A program made the translations under genes and the position numbers. 64,000 nt of DNA, from assembly GCA_905178155.1 (NCBI GenBank), contig CAJINV010000004.1:4272518-4336517 (forward strand). Direction: 5' to 3'. Positions 46,301 to 55,990 of this stretch are shown here, in pieces; the stretch's first letter is position 1, and each line of letters begins with the position of its first letter. The notes beneath the pieces are model-generated. The model was not told where the DNA came from and did not search any database. It worked only from the letters and a program-made list of their open reading frames with translations. The DNA is from Amoebophrya sp. A120. Taxonomy: Eukaryota; Sar; Dinophyceae; Syndiniales; Amoebophryaceae.

Positions 46301-48167
46301 CGCTCAAAGTGCATCGCACCGGGCCACGCCACTGACATCGTGGGCGGCCTCGCCGCCGACTTCCGACAGGCGCGCGGCACCTTCGGCGACGCCGGTGCCC
46401 GGCACTTCCGGCAGCCGGGCCGGGGCGGGGACAAAAACTGGGCGGCTGTTGGTTTGTTACTGGCGCTCTGGGGGGTTCTGCTGGTGAATATGATGGCGCT
46501 GCTCTACATTATCCGGGCTGTGCGAGCGATTCAGGCGGCAGGCTGGAAGGGTTCCGCGCTGTGACGGGACAAGAAACGGGGGCCGGGAACGTTTTCGGAA
46601 CAATGGGACTCATTTCAAAAGCGCACCACCTTCAAACCCCTTCGAGTTGTTCTCTCATAGGCGGGCGCCTTTGAACCGGAGCAAGGCTGCAGAGCAAATG
46701 TCGGGGGCGTTTTGCCTAGTACATGCGCAGGTGTGAGAACTAAAAGCGACACACTTGCCAGCGACAGTGCATGGCGGGGCGGGCTCCGCTGGTGGGAGAT
46801 GCAAGATGGTTGGGGCCCACACAAATCAACTATATTCCCCGGGAGCCCCGGGCAGGGGGGTGTTCGATTTTTGATGAACTTCTGCGATTTTCCTTGTCTA
46901 ACGAGTATGATACTTCTGCAGTGCATATGCGGAGATGGGCAAGGCCGCGCGGCTGATTGGCGACGACCTCTTCGCGCAGCTGATCTGGGCGCTGTATGAA
47001 ATGCAAAAATGTCTGGGTCTGGAAACTGGTGATGCAAAAATGTGCATGATGAAAACACTTCCAAATGCAGTCCGGCATGACAACTTCCCAAAACGCTTTC
47101 TCATAGGCAATCCGCATGAGAGACTGCGTTTTTGCATGACAAAAGAGGCTGCGACTTTTGTTGGTTATGCAATACAGATTTTCTAGGTGTGGAAAGCTAG
47201 CACTACAAGTTCCAACCTTCCAGACCCAGACATTTTTACAATCCATACGCTGCTGTGCGCGACGATCACAGCCCCCCTGGGGTTTTCCTACATGCTGCGC
47301 AAGAAGATTTTGCAGGGCGAGGAGGGCGCGGTACCGGAAGACGAGGCGGACCAGACCATCGCGCACACGCGGACCACCGAAGTTTTAGTCCACAGCGCCG
47401 ACCTGCACGCGAAGGCGGCCCACACCAAGGCCTCCGCCTTCCTGGGCGACCCCAACATCGGGGGCATGCTTTCGGACAGCAGTCTGGAGGGGAAGAACGC
47501 GCGCATCAACGTGGACGACGTCGAGATCATCGGCATCGGCGGCAGCACGCCGGGCGAAATGAGCCGGGAGGTGACGCCGGCGATGGGAGTCAACATCTCG
47601 AGCAAGGACCCGTCCCGGGGCACGCCGGTGTCGATCAGCGACCGGGGCGTCATGTCCGAAGCGGAGCTGACCGGCGGCGAGGAGTCGCAGGCAATGCGGC
47701 GGCAGGGCATATCAAATGCAAAAATGTTTGAGTCTGGAATGTTGCCGGGTTTGTCATGCGTATTTTGCTTGACCCAGGATGTCTGTAATGCACGTTTTAG
47801 CATCGCAGATTAGATTTTTAGTTTTAGAGGGTTTCCTGATGCCTACTCCGCATGGCAAATGCCCTCCCCGCGTAGCACATACTAGACTCCTCTCACTGGT
47901 CATGCAATACAAATTTTTTTTAGAGTCCAAAGCTAGCATCACAAGTTCCAACCTTCCAGACCCAGACACTTTTGCATTTGATAGGGCGGCATGGTGGGCA
48001 AGAAGCGCACGGACAGCAAGGGCCAACTGACGAGGTCGGGCACGTCTAGCTTTGTGCAGGCCTACATGCCCCACCAGCACTCCTCCATGTCCTACGTCGC
48101 GGCGGAACTGCGTCGGGAGCCGTCCACCGTGCTCGCACCCGCCTTTCAGGCCGCGCAGAAGAAATAG
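40357..48167 (+). CDS. CPA2-type cation/proton antiporter, multi-pass membrane protein (836 aa)
   Basis: Fifteen exons: 40357-40564, 40734-40875, 41086-41156, 41419-41589, 41906-41963, 42279-42471, 42710-43080, 43307-43347, 43632-43862, 44088-44158, 44424-44624, 44859-44913, 46933-46994, 47253-47709 and 47989-48167 (2511 nt). Family signs: a first helix ending LSPIIMEIATGMLLGPQVFN; FGVSLMIFESGMHF; GLTVGVAMAPTSVGIALALL; the ion-binding pair D261-D262 in CAAFLDDILSLIAF; and RAEFAYLIAEMGKAARLIGD before ALLCATITAPLGFSYML. CPA2 proteins exchange Na+ or K+ for H+. A hydrophilic loop (about residues 300-420) and a C-terminal cytosolic tail are longer than in bacterial relatives. Only one intron (42472-42709) is GT-AG; the other 13 are introners of seven families. 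Substrate and membrane are unknown. Confidence 0.88.
40565..40728. mobile_element. Family-B introner
   Basis: Left TATCCTGTGCAAAAGTATCG, inverted right TATGCATTGCAAAACCAAAA. Flanks CACAA/CACCA (four of five). Excision joins RNLCT to MMDYQN. Confidence 0.85.
40876..41080. mobile_element. Family-E introner
   Basis: Left TAAGCAAGAAAAAAACACTA, inverted right TATCCAAGAAAAAACACCAT. Perfect duplication CCCTG. Excision joins SATAP to WKGDYDT. Confidence 0.87.
41157..41413 (-). mobile_element. Family-A introner, subtype 2
   Basis: Flanks GTGTA/GCGCA (three of five). Excision joins YDGKC to NSRPNIF. The interior is close to 61920-62175 (shared GGAGTACGCAACTCAGA). Confidence 0.83.
41590..41900. mobile_element. 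Family-F introner
   Basis: Left TATCAAAAGGAAAAATCCCC, inverted right TATCAAACGGAAAAATCCCC, with over 45 bp of inverted match extending into CATATC. Perfect duplication GACGC. Excision joins GIVMTL to LYGGLF. Only F copy in the window. Confidence 0.9.
41964..42273 (+). mobile_element. Family-G introner
   Basis: Ends TATGAAAGCGTCAGAATTGA and inverted TATGGGGGTGTCAGGATCGA. Perfect duplication ACCAT. Excision joins AAPT to MFMTGLTVG. Interior matches 53669-53976 in the opposite orientation. Confidence 0.9.
43081..43301. mobile_element. Family-E introner
   Basis: Left TATCAAACAAAAAAAGTTTG, inverted right TATGGAGAGAAAAAAGTTTG. Perfect duplication AACCC. Excision joins SNPN to PPPRGIL. Right arm contains a short GACTGT tandem repeat. 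Confidence 0.85.
43348..43626 (+). mobile_element. Family-D introner
   Basis: Termini TATCCTGAGTAAAAACGTAC, inverted at right. Perfect duplication AACAT. Excision joins NKGT to SSKVLGQ. Same 279-bp length as, but opposite orientation to, 56048-56326. Confidence 0.92.
43863..44082. mobile_element. Family-B introner with extra 70 bp
   Basis: Left TAAGAATTGCAAAAGTATCG, inverted right TATTCTGTGCAAAAGTATCG. Flanks CTCCT/CCCCT (four of five). Excision joins VFYS to WLTDKF. About 70 bp longer than other B copies; the extra part (43904-43983) reads like coding sequence. Confidence 0.85.
44159..44418 (-). mobile_element. Family-A introner
   Basis: Perfect duplication TGCCC. Excision joins SFSNVP to GSALIWS. 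The interior is the reverse complement of forward copies such as 6844. Confidence 0.9.
44625..44853. mobile_element. Family-C introner
   Basis: Termini TATGACAGTGCACAACTCCC, with inverted TATGACAATGCACAACTCG at right. Flanks ACCGG/GCCGA (three of five). Excision joins DKQDR to FVIGWAM. Confidence 0.85.
44914..46927. mobile_element. Family-B introner hosting a foldback element
   Basis: Left TATGCACTGTAAAAGTATCG (44914), inverted right TATGCACTGCAGAAGTATCA (ends 46927). Flanks CGCGG/TGCGG (four of five). Excision of all 2 kb joins AYLIA to EMGKAAR in frame. The foldback element at 45046-46900 sits inside its right arm. Confidence 0.88.
45046..46900. mobile_element. 1855-bp foldback element with arms of about 700 bp
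   Basis: Begins TAGACAAGGAAAATCGCAGA. The first 95 bp or so are a perfect inverted copy of the right end. Similarity, with substitutions and small gaps, continues for about 700 bp on each arm (to about 45775 and back from about 46190), leaving a loop of roughly 400 bp. Flanking repeat ACGAGT on both sides, inside the host introner. Very GC-rich. No transposase frame is convincing; long open frames here are composition artefacts on inverted arms. Confidence 0.82.
46995..47247 (-). mobile_element. Family-A introner
   Basis: Left TATGAAATGCAAAAATGTCT, inverted right TATGGATTGTAAAAATGTCT. Perfect duplication CGCTG. Excision joins LIWAL to LCATITAP across a membrane helix. Confidence 0.9.
47710..47983 (-). 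mobile_element. Family-A introner
   Basis: Flanks GGGCA/GGGCG (four of five). Left core mutated (TGTTTGAGTCTGGAATG). Excision joins MRRQG to SMVGKKR. Reverse A orientation. Confidence 0.87.
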
Positions 48168-49498
48168 GGGAGCAGATCGACGGTCGTGGTCTTCCAATAG
48201 TGTACAACTGAAGACCTGTTTCCCGTCTATGTTATCATGTTTGTTCGATATTTCCTATAGTCAATGTCACCAGACAGTTCGTTGTGTCACTACAACTTTG
48301 AAACTTCTGAGATGAACTCAGATACCTACTCAAAACTGATTTGAGGATGAGGACATCAGAGTTTGCAAGAAGTTACAGCTCCTACACACACTTTCTCTAG
48401 ACAGGCGCAAAGATGACTTCTGGACCGAAAGAATCTTTTTTTAATGGTCTTGGTCAAATAAGGGATGTTCGTTTTTACGTATAGGTATCAGGTCGCAGTC
48501 GCACTAGCTTGTGCTTTGCGCAGGTCTAACGTTCGGAAACAAGACAGCGGTAGCAGAAAACTACAGGTATCAGTAATTATCAGAGTTTAACAGCAATTTT
48601 GAGGTCACTATTCAACACACAGAAAGCTGCTGCTAGCGGCTATCACACACGAGGATGGGGTGCCACTGGAGGGAGCGTCAGCCATCAACGGGGATGAGCC
48701 CTCCTTCTTTACGTATTACAGATTTGCTTACGTCGATGCACTATTCACTAGAAATCAATGACAGGCCAAAGCTACGGCAAATGCCCAATCAAGAAATGCA
48801 GTGTACAATTTCATTTTATTCTCCTTGACATAATGTTTTGTAGAATTTCAATTTCACTGATCTACCTTCTCGCATGAAAAAACGCGAGCGCTTATCGCAA
48901 TCTTTTTTTTTTGAGGTGGCTGTGTCTGTTTGAGCCACCTGTCGGAGTCGGATAAACTTGCATATGAACAAAAATTTTGGAAAAGGGCTGCTCAAAAAAA
49001 TTTGATTCTGAAGAGACTACCTCGCCGGTACTGGTGCAGGCAACAACGACCTCGTCCCCTGTAGTTCTGACGGTATCTTCTTCTATTGAAAGCTGAATGT
49101 TTGAAGCAGACGAGGCGTACGAGAGAAGTGGAAGTATCATCAAGAGAGAAATGAAATAATTTGACGATCGCATTTGCAAACAAAGAGAAGAAGGAGTGAA
49201 TGATTTTGAGTGGGGCATGCAAATCGTTGATGAACAATCTTCATGTACTCTGGAGTGCATCTGCAACTAGTCTCGTCGTGCTCGAGCATTTTCTTGAAAT
49301 CAATTTCAAAAGCGTGTTACTGGCTGGAGGTCTACTTCCCTTTCAATCAAAAGATGCGAGAGGATATTAGTTAGTTTCGTTACGATCGCAAGTTCGTACT
49401 ACATCAATTCGCGAGCTGCGCATACATCTGATGGAGCAGGCCTTTGGGCATTTAGTGCCTTCGTGATCTTGATATTCGCCTGCCCGAGAACTCTCCAG
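48168..49498. other. Intergenic, 1.33 kb
   Basis: AT-rich spacer. It contains one possible minus-strand small gene (48892-49173), listed separately; otherwise nothing recognised. Confidence 0.5.
48892..49173 (-). CDS. Possible small secreted protein (93 aa), tentative
   Basis: A minus-strand frame starting at the ATG complementary to 49171-49173. The N-terminus MRSSNYFISLLMILPLLSYA followed by SSASN has the charge, hydrophobic core and small-residue cleavage pattern of a signal peptide. The mature part (about 68 aa) is acidic then basic, ending SHLKKKRLR, with one cysteine. No introner or intron is needed. No family match. A frame of this length could arise by chance, so the signal-peptide shape is the only support. 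Confidence 0.3.
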   Translation of the reverse strand: MRSSNYFISLLMILPLLSYASSASNIQLSIEEDTVRTTGDEVVVACTSTGEVVSSESNFFEQPFSKIFVHMQVYPTPTGGSNRHSHLKKKRLR

Positions 49499-52400
49499 AT
49501 GTCCTCCACCACCTCCTCAACCAATGGCAGCAAAAGGTCGACTGGTCCCCGGGTGACCTACCTGATAGAGGACGTGAGCGCGGCCTCGAAAGACCGCAGG
49601 ACGAATGGAGGCGGTAACCAGAATGGCGGGGGACCGCCTGTCACAGAGCCAGACGAGTACGATCTGACCCCCGCGAACAACAGCCCTGTAGACGGCATCG
49701 ATTTTCTCGGGGCGACCACCTCCGACGGAAGACAGCAGCTTCAAGACGGTCTACACCGCTTCCAACTGTCCCAGGAGTACCAGGCTCTGGACAATGCGAT
49801 ATCCTGTGCAAAAGTATCGTACTCGTAGTAATTGCAGTCATGCATTACTAGAAATCTCCTTCTTAACCTAAATCCGCATTACAAATTCCATTTTTCATGC
49901 TGAGCGAATTTGTCATGCGATTTCTACTAGTGCGATGCTTTTGCATTTCATATGCGATGGCGATGAGCGACTTCCTGCGGTCGAGCGGCAGTAGCATAGT
50001 AGCTTCCTGCGGTGAGCTAGTTGACGACGCGATGTTGAAAACGACCTCCGACATGAAATCCGCATCCCTGCGAATTTCAGAGCCGCCTGCACCAGCAGCA
50101 TCCGGTGGCGGCGCACCAGTAGGTGTAGAAGCTGCAGCTAGCACAGATCCTGAAGCCAATCGTCTAGAATCAGCTTCGACGAACAAGAACCGTGCACGAC
50201 GACGAGGCAGCACGACGAGTGGCGAAGAAGACCAAGACCATGAAGAGGACCACGCAAACCTTCATCTGCGCACCGGCAGCATGGAGTGGGGGCTGAGTGA
50301 TCTTCTCAACGCATCCGATGCGAACGAAGAGGACATGAATAACCTCGACGGTTTTCATTTACCCGTGCTCGGTGGGAATGGTAATGGGGGAGGTGGTGCA
50401 GCTGCAGGTACAACTCGTGCAGCAGCCGGTGGAACAGGTGCAGCTAGTATCAACCACGACAATCTAGACCACAGTGCCTTCGCTTCCGTAAAGGACGAAA
50501 AGTCCTTTTCGTATTCCACACAAGAACTGCTACCGCAGGAGGAGAACAAATCCAGTTCCTCTACGCAGCACGAAGCTGCTGTCAACCGGCTTTTCCAGGA
50601 GGACCAGTGCGAAGACGACAAAATCAGCTCCATGCTACAGAAAAACCAGGAGTTAATGGACGAAGTGAACAGCCGGGGCGGGTGGAGCAAGTCTACGGCT
50701 TCGTACCACAGTGGTCAGGAAGACGTCGATAATTACACCTCTCCGCAGGAGGACCTACTTCACGCTGGCCGTCCACGAGGACAAGCAACGACGACCCGGA
50801 ATTCATCATCTGCCGGAAGTTCTTCCTTGACGAGTTTCAATCTGAGCAACACGGTCACTATGCAGCCAGCTGCTACAGCGACCACTTCCGGGGGCAGTGG
50901 CCGCGGTGCGCCATCCTCCGATCCCCATTCCTTTGGTGGAGGTCGTGCGGGTTCTGGTTCATCTTTTCCCGAGGGTTTCATTTTCTTTGCGCCGGACCAA
51001 AATTTCAATTCCACCAATTCGAGAAATGTTCTTAATAAGGAACCCCGCGGCGGTGATTGTTCCTCCAGCCGACGACCGGCTATTGCGGCTTCTTCTGGAC
51101 AAGAAATAAACAACGGCACTTCGACGAGTGCGTTTGGTTCGTCTTCTTCATCCTCGTCTTCGGCCGCAAACAGCTTTTCTGGAGCAGCCGCTGCAGCTGG
51201 GGACGAGGACTTTATTTCTAGCAGCTCTTGTTCTGCCACTGGCACTGACGACAACGAGAGGACGAACGCGGATTTGACTAAAGGCGGAATGATTTCAAAC
51301 ACCGTAAGCAAGCAAAAGCCAGTACCTCGTCCCGCTTCTGTCGGCGCCGCGAAAACGAAGTTCTTCGTGCGGAACGATATCTACGGGACCGGTTCGGCGT
51401 TTCAAGTCGATTTCGACCACGAACGGGCGCGCGTGCAGGAAGAAGCGAACTCGTGGCAGAGGAAGTTGGCGACGGGCGGCCGGGCAGGTGGTGGTCGCAG
51501 TGGAAACACTGCAGCGGGTCGTGGATCTTACGAAGAAGACAACAGCGCATCCTGGTCCACCGGGGGGACGATATCGAGGAAAACAAAGCTACCTACGGCA
51601 AGCTTCACTTTTCTTTCGTCATCGGGGGAGGCTGGCGCTGAAGGTCTTGGTGCAGGCAATGTCGATGACGAGTATAGTAGACACACACATGACGCATCTG
51701 TAGTTGGAAGAAGCACTAAGCCCGAAGAAGATGAACCTCCGCGGCCCCGCTCTGTCACAACACCAAAGTCGCGTACCCAACTCCTGATTTGGCCCGAGCA
51801 CGGAAGTCGAAGCAACCAGACGAGTAGAACAAGTTCATGGCGTAGCAGGACTAGAAGCGTTTTTGGGCAGCAGTGCAGCGCTCGCACGAATTTTCTGTTT
51901 TACAATTCGCCACGGGCGGGAGTTGGTGGTGCGAACGAGCAAACGGGAGGAGGTAGTTCGTTTGCAAATGACGGAGTTTTTACAACTGGTGTTGGAAATA
52001 CAGATGCTTCGGCAAACGATACTCATACTGCAACTGCCGCAGCCCTCGATGCTACTACGAGGAGGAACAGCAGCTCCAGGCCTTTTTCTTACTTGAACCA
52101 CAACTCTCTGTTCCCGTATAATCCGGTTCCCTCCACTTCTTCGCAAGACGGACCCCCGAAAGTGATATCGCTCGAGCCCACAAGCGCCCGCTCCCCGAAC
52201 TACCGGCGATTGTACGACTTTCTCGGAAGCACGCCGAATGAGAAAAACTTGAGCGCCGGTGCGATCGGGATCGGCTTGGTGCCAGGAGAGAAGAAAAAGT
52301 ACACCAACAGCTCTGGTGGCACAATTTCTCTTTGCCGACCCAACTTTCTACCCGAGGTAGATTGCGTCTCGGGGGTTTTTTCCAAACTAAACCCGAGCAG

Positions 52401-55008
52401 GCTGCTGTTCCCCTCTGGCAGCTCTGCGTCGGCGTCAGCAGCAGCAGGAGCAACAGCGGCTGGCTCAGCTGAACAACCCGACGTCGGCACTACAGCACGG
52501 CCCCCTCCTGTCCGCACCCCGGAGCGGCTTCGGAAGATTGAGCAGCAATACTCCGAGCTGTACTCCCCCATTCGAAAGCGGGTTTTGAGCCCCAAACACC
52601 CTATGGCGGTGGCGTCCACGGGTTACGTGGGCTCCCGGCTGCAGAGTATCCCGCCGCTGCAGCAGGCTCACATCGCCAACGACATACACGTGGCTTCCAC
52701 GCTGATCCAACAGCCCAGCCCAAACAAACTGTATCTGCATTCGGAGTCTCTGACTGCGGGTAGCGAGTATTTGGGTTTCGGGCTGGCATCAACAGGATCT
52801 AGTAGTACTCGTCTGGGCAGGGGCGGAGGTGGTGATCTCTTCGCGAAGTCCGCGTTCGCATCGCCGCGTAAACGGGACTGGAACCACGATCGGGTTGTCC
52901 CCGGCGGCGCGTCGACGAGAGCCATGAGCAGCGGCAAGGGAGATAGGGTGCTTTCTCCTTCATCTCTGACCAAGATTGATGATGAGATGAGAGGACACCA
53001 AAGCAGCAGCCTCTCTATGCCACGCCACAGCAAAATAAACTTGTTCACCGCCTCTCTGAAAGACGAGGAGCGGAGAAGGATGAAACCCAACTACGCACAC
53101 CTTACCGACGACCTTCTGAAAGAGGAGCTTACCGGATTGAGGAACTACTACCGGAAAGTAAATCGGATGACAACTACATCCTCGCGCGCAGCCTCGTCGC
53201 CGGGAGGGATCAGGAGAATGAGCGGAGGTGGTGGACAGATTTCTGTCTACTCGTCCCCGAGAATTAATACTCCGGGCGCAACTGCTGCGAGTACTGCAAC
53301 TACTACCCTTCGCATTCCACAGCCCCGGACGAGCTTCTATGCGGGTTCTAGTTCCTCACAACTGGGGCTGATGTCAGATCATGCCGCAGATTTTACGCCG
53401 TCACACCACCACGACATCAAAGTCAACTACTTCACGAATCGTGCTTCCCTGTCCTCAGCCAGAAGCCGACGGGATTATAGCCAAAACTATACCCAGTCAA
53501 TCCACAGTGAAACTCTCTACCCGCTAATTGGCACCGCGTACAACACTTTACACAACAGCGCGACCACCTTTGCAGCCTCCGCCCGGGCGGCGAAGATGAA
53601 AATTCGCGTTGGCAACCGCACGTCCAGTCCCTCCCTCTACAAAACCGAAACAGCCCGCACGACCCCCATATGAATGTGTCAGGTTTGAAATGGACAAAGT
53701 TGAAATAATTTGCCATGCATAAAATGGATGCCAGTTAGACCTGCAGTTTGTAGTCGGTGCATGACAAATTTTCCCGGTCCTGGAAGCGAGTCTGTCATGC
53801 GGTTTAGGGCAAAAGAGCTGCCTTCTGTCATGCTCGTCAGCAGTCCAACTTTTGACCCTTACCAGGACTATGATCTGCCTCCCTTGCGTCCTCTGCAATA
53901 GAGTCAGTTTTTGTATCGCATTTTATGCATTACAAGTTATTTCAACTTTGTCGATTTCAACTCTGACACATCCATACCCCACCGCCGACAAGTACATGCA
54001 GCGCCACGCGGGGACGTATGCAGGAAAAAACACCCATCCCCATCCAATTTGTCATGCAAAACATGCATAAAATCCACTATTTGTCATGCAAAATATGGAT
54101 GGGGATGGGTGTTTTTTCCTGGATAGGACGCCCTTCAGCCGGTTCCTGCACAGCCGTAGCCGGATATGGAATGCGAATTTATTTTTATTCCTGTACAGAT
54201 ACAAGATTGATACATCACAAATTATTTCGCGAACTTACTTTACTGATAGAAGAAGCGTACCCCTACATGTCATGCTCTGAATAGGATTTTTCTTGTATGT
54301 GCACCGGATGAAATTTCCTGTGGATACCGGAGCAGAACGCCACTAAACGGAAGTAACTTGTCCGGGGCTTTTGGCGGGGAGAAAATCACGCTGGAGTCGC
54401 CTACTTGTCGTTCGGACCGAAGAGTGCTCCAGGGGAACTACGACTCTGCGTCAGCTCTGATTGTGCGGGATTTTGTGGACAAAACGAACACCAGTTTTGA
54501 TGCGGTGTTTGGCGCCGGCGATGATATTACGGGAAGAAGTGGGCCGACGTCGAGGACAACTGGGGAGCGGGTGCAAGAGGTGCCGTCGGTGTTGAACAAT
54601 ACGTCGAACTTCGGTCTTGATCGGGCGGATGATCGATACAACTCCGGTACTACAACTAGCAGAACATCATTTCTTTCTCCATCGCCATCCTCACGAAGAA
54701 TAGGAAAAAATAGCGACGCGCACTGTTTTGCTCCGCAGAATCGTGGTGGTCGTGGAGGAGCAGGACAACTGTCCTCCTCTTTCATCACCTCTTCAATGAA
54801 CCAGCACGAGGACCAAATCGTGGATCACGTGCGGCAAAACCTGACGAAAATCCGGCAAAATCACTTCCGGGATTTGGAGCAGATTTTGAGTCCGCCGGGG
54901 AAGCGGATTCTCTCTGCTTTTGATGACCATAATCGGGACCACCTGCGAGGTCCTCTTGCCAGGGGAATGCGGGGTAGTGGACGGAGCGACTTTTTCTATC
55001 GGGCGTAG
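49499..55008 (+). CDS. Unknown Ser/Gly-rich protein (1585 aa)
   Basis: Exons 49499-49799, 49958-53668, 53982-54016, 54131-54164 and 54332-55008 total 4758 nt; all four introns are introners with perfect 5-bp duplications. ATG at 49499 starts MSSTTSSTNGSKRST; an upstream GTG in frame was not used. Most of the protein is low complexity (Ser, Gly, Ala, Thr), probably disordered. More conserved-looking parts: KFFVRNDIYGTGSAFQVDFD, RTPERLRKIEQQYSELYSPI followed by RKRVLSPKHPM, LKDEERRRMKPNYAHLTDDL, and a C-terminal helix near VDHVRQNLTKIRQNHFRDLE. No enzymatic motif. Family unknown. Confidence 0.75.
49800..49952. mobile_element. Family-B introner
   Basis: Left TATCCTGTGCAAAAGTATCG, inverted right TATGAAATGCAAAAGCATCG. 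Perfect duplication TGCGA. Excision joins ALDNA to MAMSDFL. Confidence 0.9.
53669..53976 (-). mobile_element. Family-G introner
   Basis: Left TATGAATGTGTCAGGTTTGA, inverted right TATGGATGTGTCAGAGTTGA. Perfect duplication CCCCA. Excision joins ARTTP to TADKYMQ. Opposite orientation to 41964-42273. Confidence 0.9.
54017..54125. mobile_element. Family-I introner, minimal (109 bp)
   Basis: Left TATGCAGGAAAAAACACCCA, inverted right TATCCAGGAAAAAACACCCA, with inverted match running on to CCATCC. Perfect duplication GGACG. Between the arms are only about 45 bp holding two TTTGTCATGCA motifs. Excision joins RHAGT to PFSRF. Smallest complete element in the window. Confidence 0.92.
54165..54326. mobile_element. 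Family-J introner
   Basis: Left TATGGAATGCGAATTTATTT, inverted right TATCCACAGGAAATTTCATC. Perfect duplication CCGGA. Excision joins HSRSR to SRTPLN. Termini are diverged, so family membership rests on the 62477 copy. Confidence 0.75.
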
Positions 55009-55990
55009 GAGTGAACGACGAGTAGATGCGGAGGGGGATTCCGATGTGAATCCGATTCACGTTTGTTTCATTCGGAATGGAACAAAGAACGCATGGTCCA
55101 TGATTTTGATCTCCACCACTGCCGCGTGTTGAGCTCTTCCTCGTCCTGTATGCTTTTTGAAAAAGTGCTAGGTACTGACTGAAACTCAATATCTGCATAA
55201 ACATGACCAGATTCACATGAAGAGCTTCCTTGAGAATAATGCGGTTGCAAAATTTAGGTGATTTTTTGATAATGCTAGAGAAGCGCGGAAAAAAAGACAA
55301 AGACTATGATGAAGAAAAGGAAAAATCATTGCACGCCGCACGACCCATCGGGTTCAGAAGCATCACCAAATCTCAAACTTCAAATGCATCAAATGTAGTA
55401 CTTGTTTCGCGCCACACGATTGTTGTGGTCACAGAAAATATTTATATAGATGCAACTATACGAAACTCCGCAAGTTGTGGCAGATTTCCAACTCGAAAGC
55501 CCCTGCTCGGCATTGGGCTCTACCTGTTCATTGCCTTCTAGCGAGATTGTGTATTAGTGTTTCTGATTTGACCTTCCGTGGTGCGCGCAATCCAAAGATC
55601 CCGACGAAGATCTTGCAATAAATTTTTGCAAAGGTTCTCGCTTTCACTACTTTGGCAAGCATTTTATTCTCTCTTTTTTTCCTTTATTTCCATTTTCTTT
55701 TGACAACGTGACTGCATCTGTAAGTCTCCGATTCAGTAGCATATGACCATTACCATTGCCATGGAGTAAAATGTACCACAGCTGCCAGGGGCTCGCTCGC
55801 TCTGCAAAACAATTTAAGTCCCCGTACTAGCTGAAAATAATATTGGTCGCTTTATCGTCTTCTGTCAGCACAACAACATCACTTTTTACGACGGAGTAGC
55901 AAATTAATCCAAATCGCGAACATCCAAACTTCTTCTAATTCTTTTTGATCGTTAAGTAAAAGTAAGTATTGAAGCAGAGACGGAAAAAAA
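55009..55990. other. Intergenic, 0.98 kb
   Basis: AT-rich spacer. A 103-codon open frame at 55230-55541 has no exon-like features. Nothing else seen. Confidence 0.5.

Noticed and set aside
45272-46564. Several long open frames (up to 337 codons) on both strands
   Set aside because: They lie on the GC-rich inverted arms of the foldback element, appear in several frames and strands at once, and show repetitive Arg/Pro/Ala/Gly composition without domains.
55230-55541. 103-codon frame
   Set aside because: Isolated in intergenic DNA with no coding signature.
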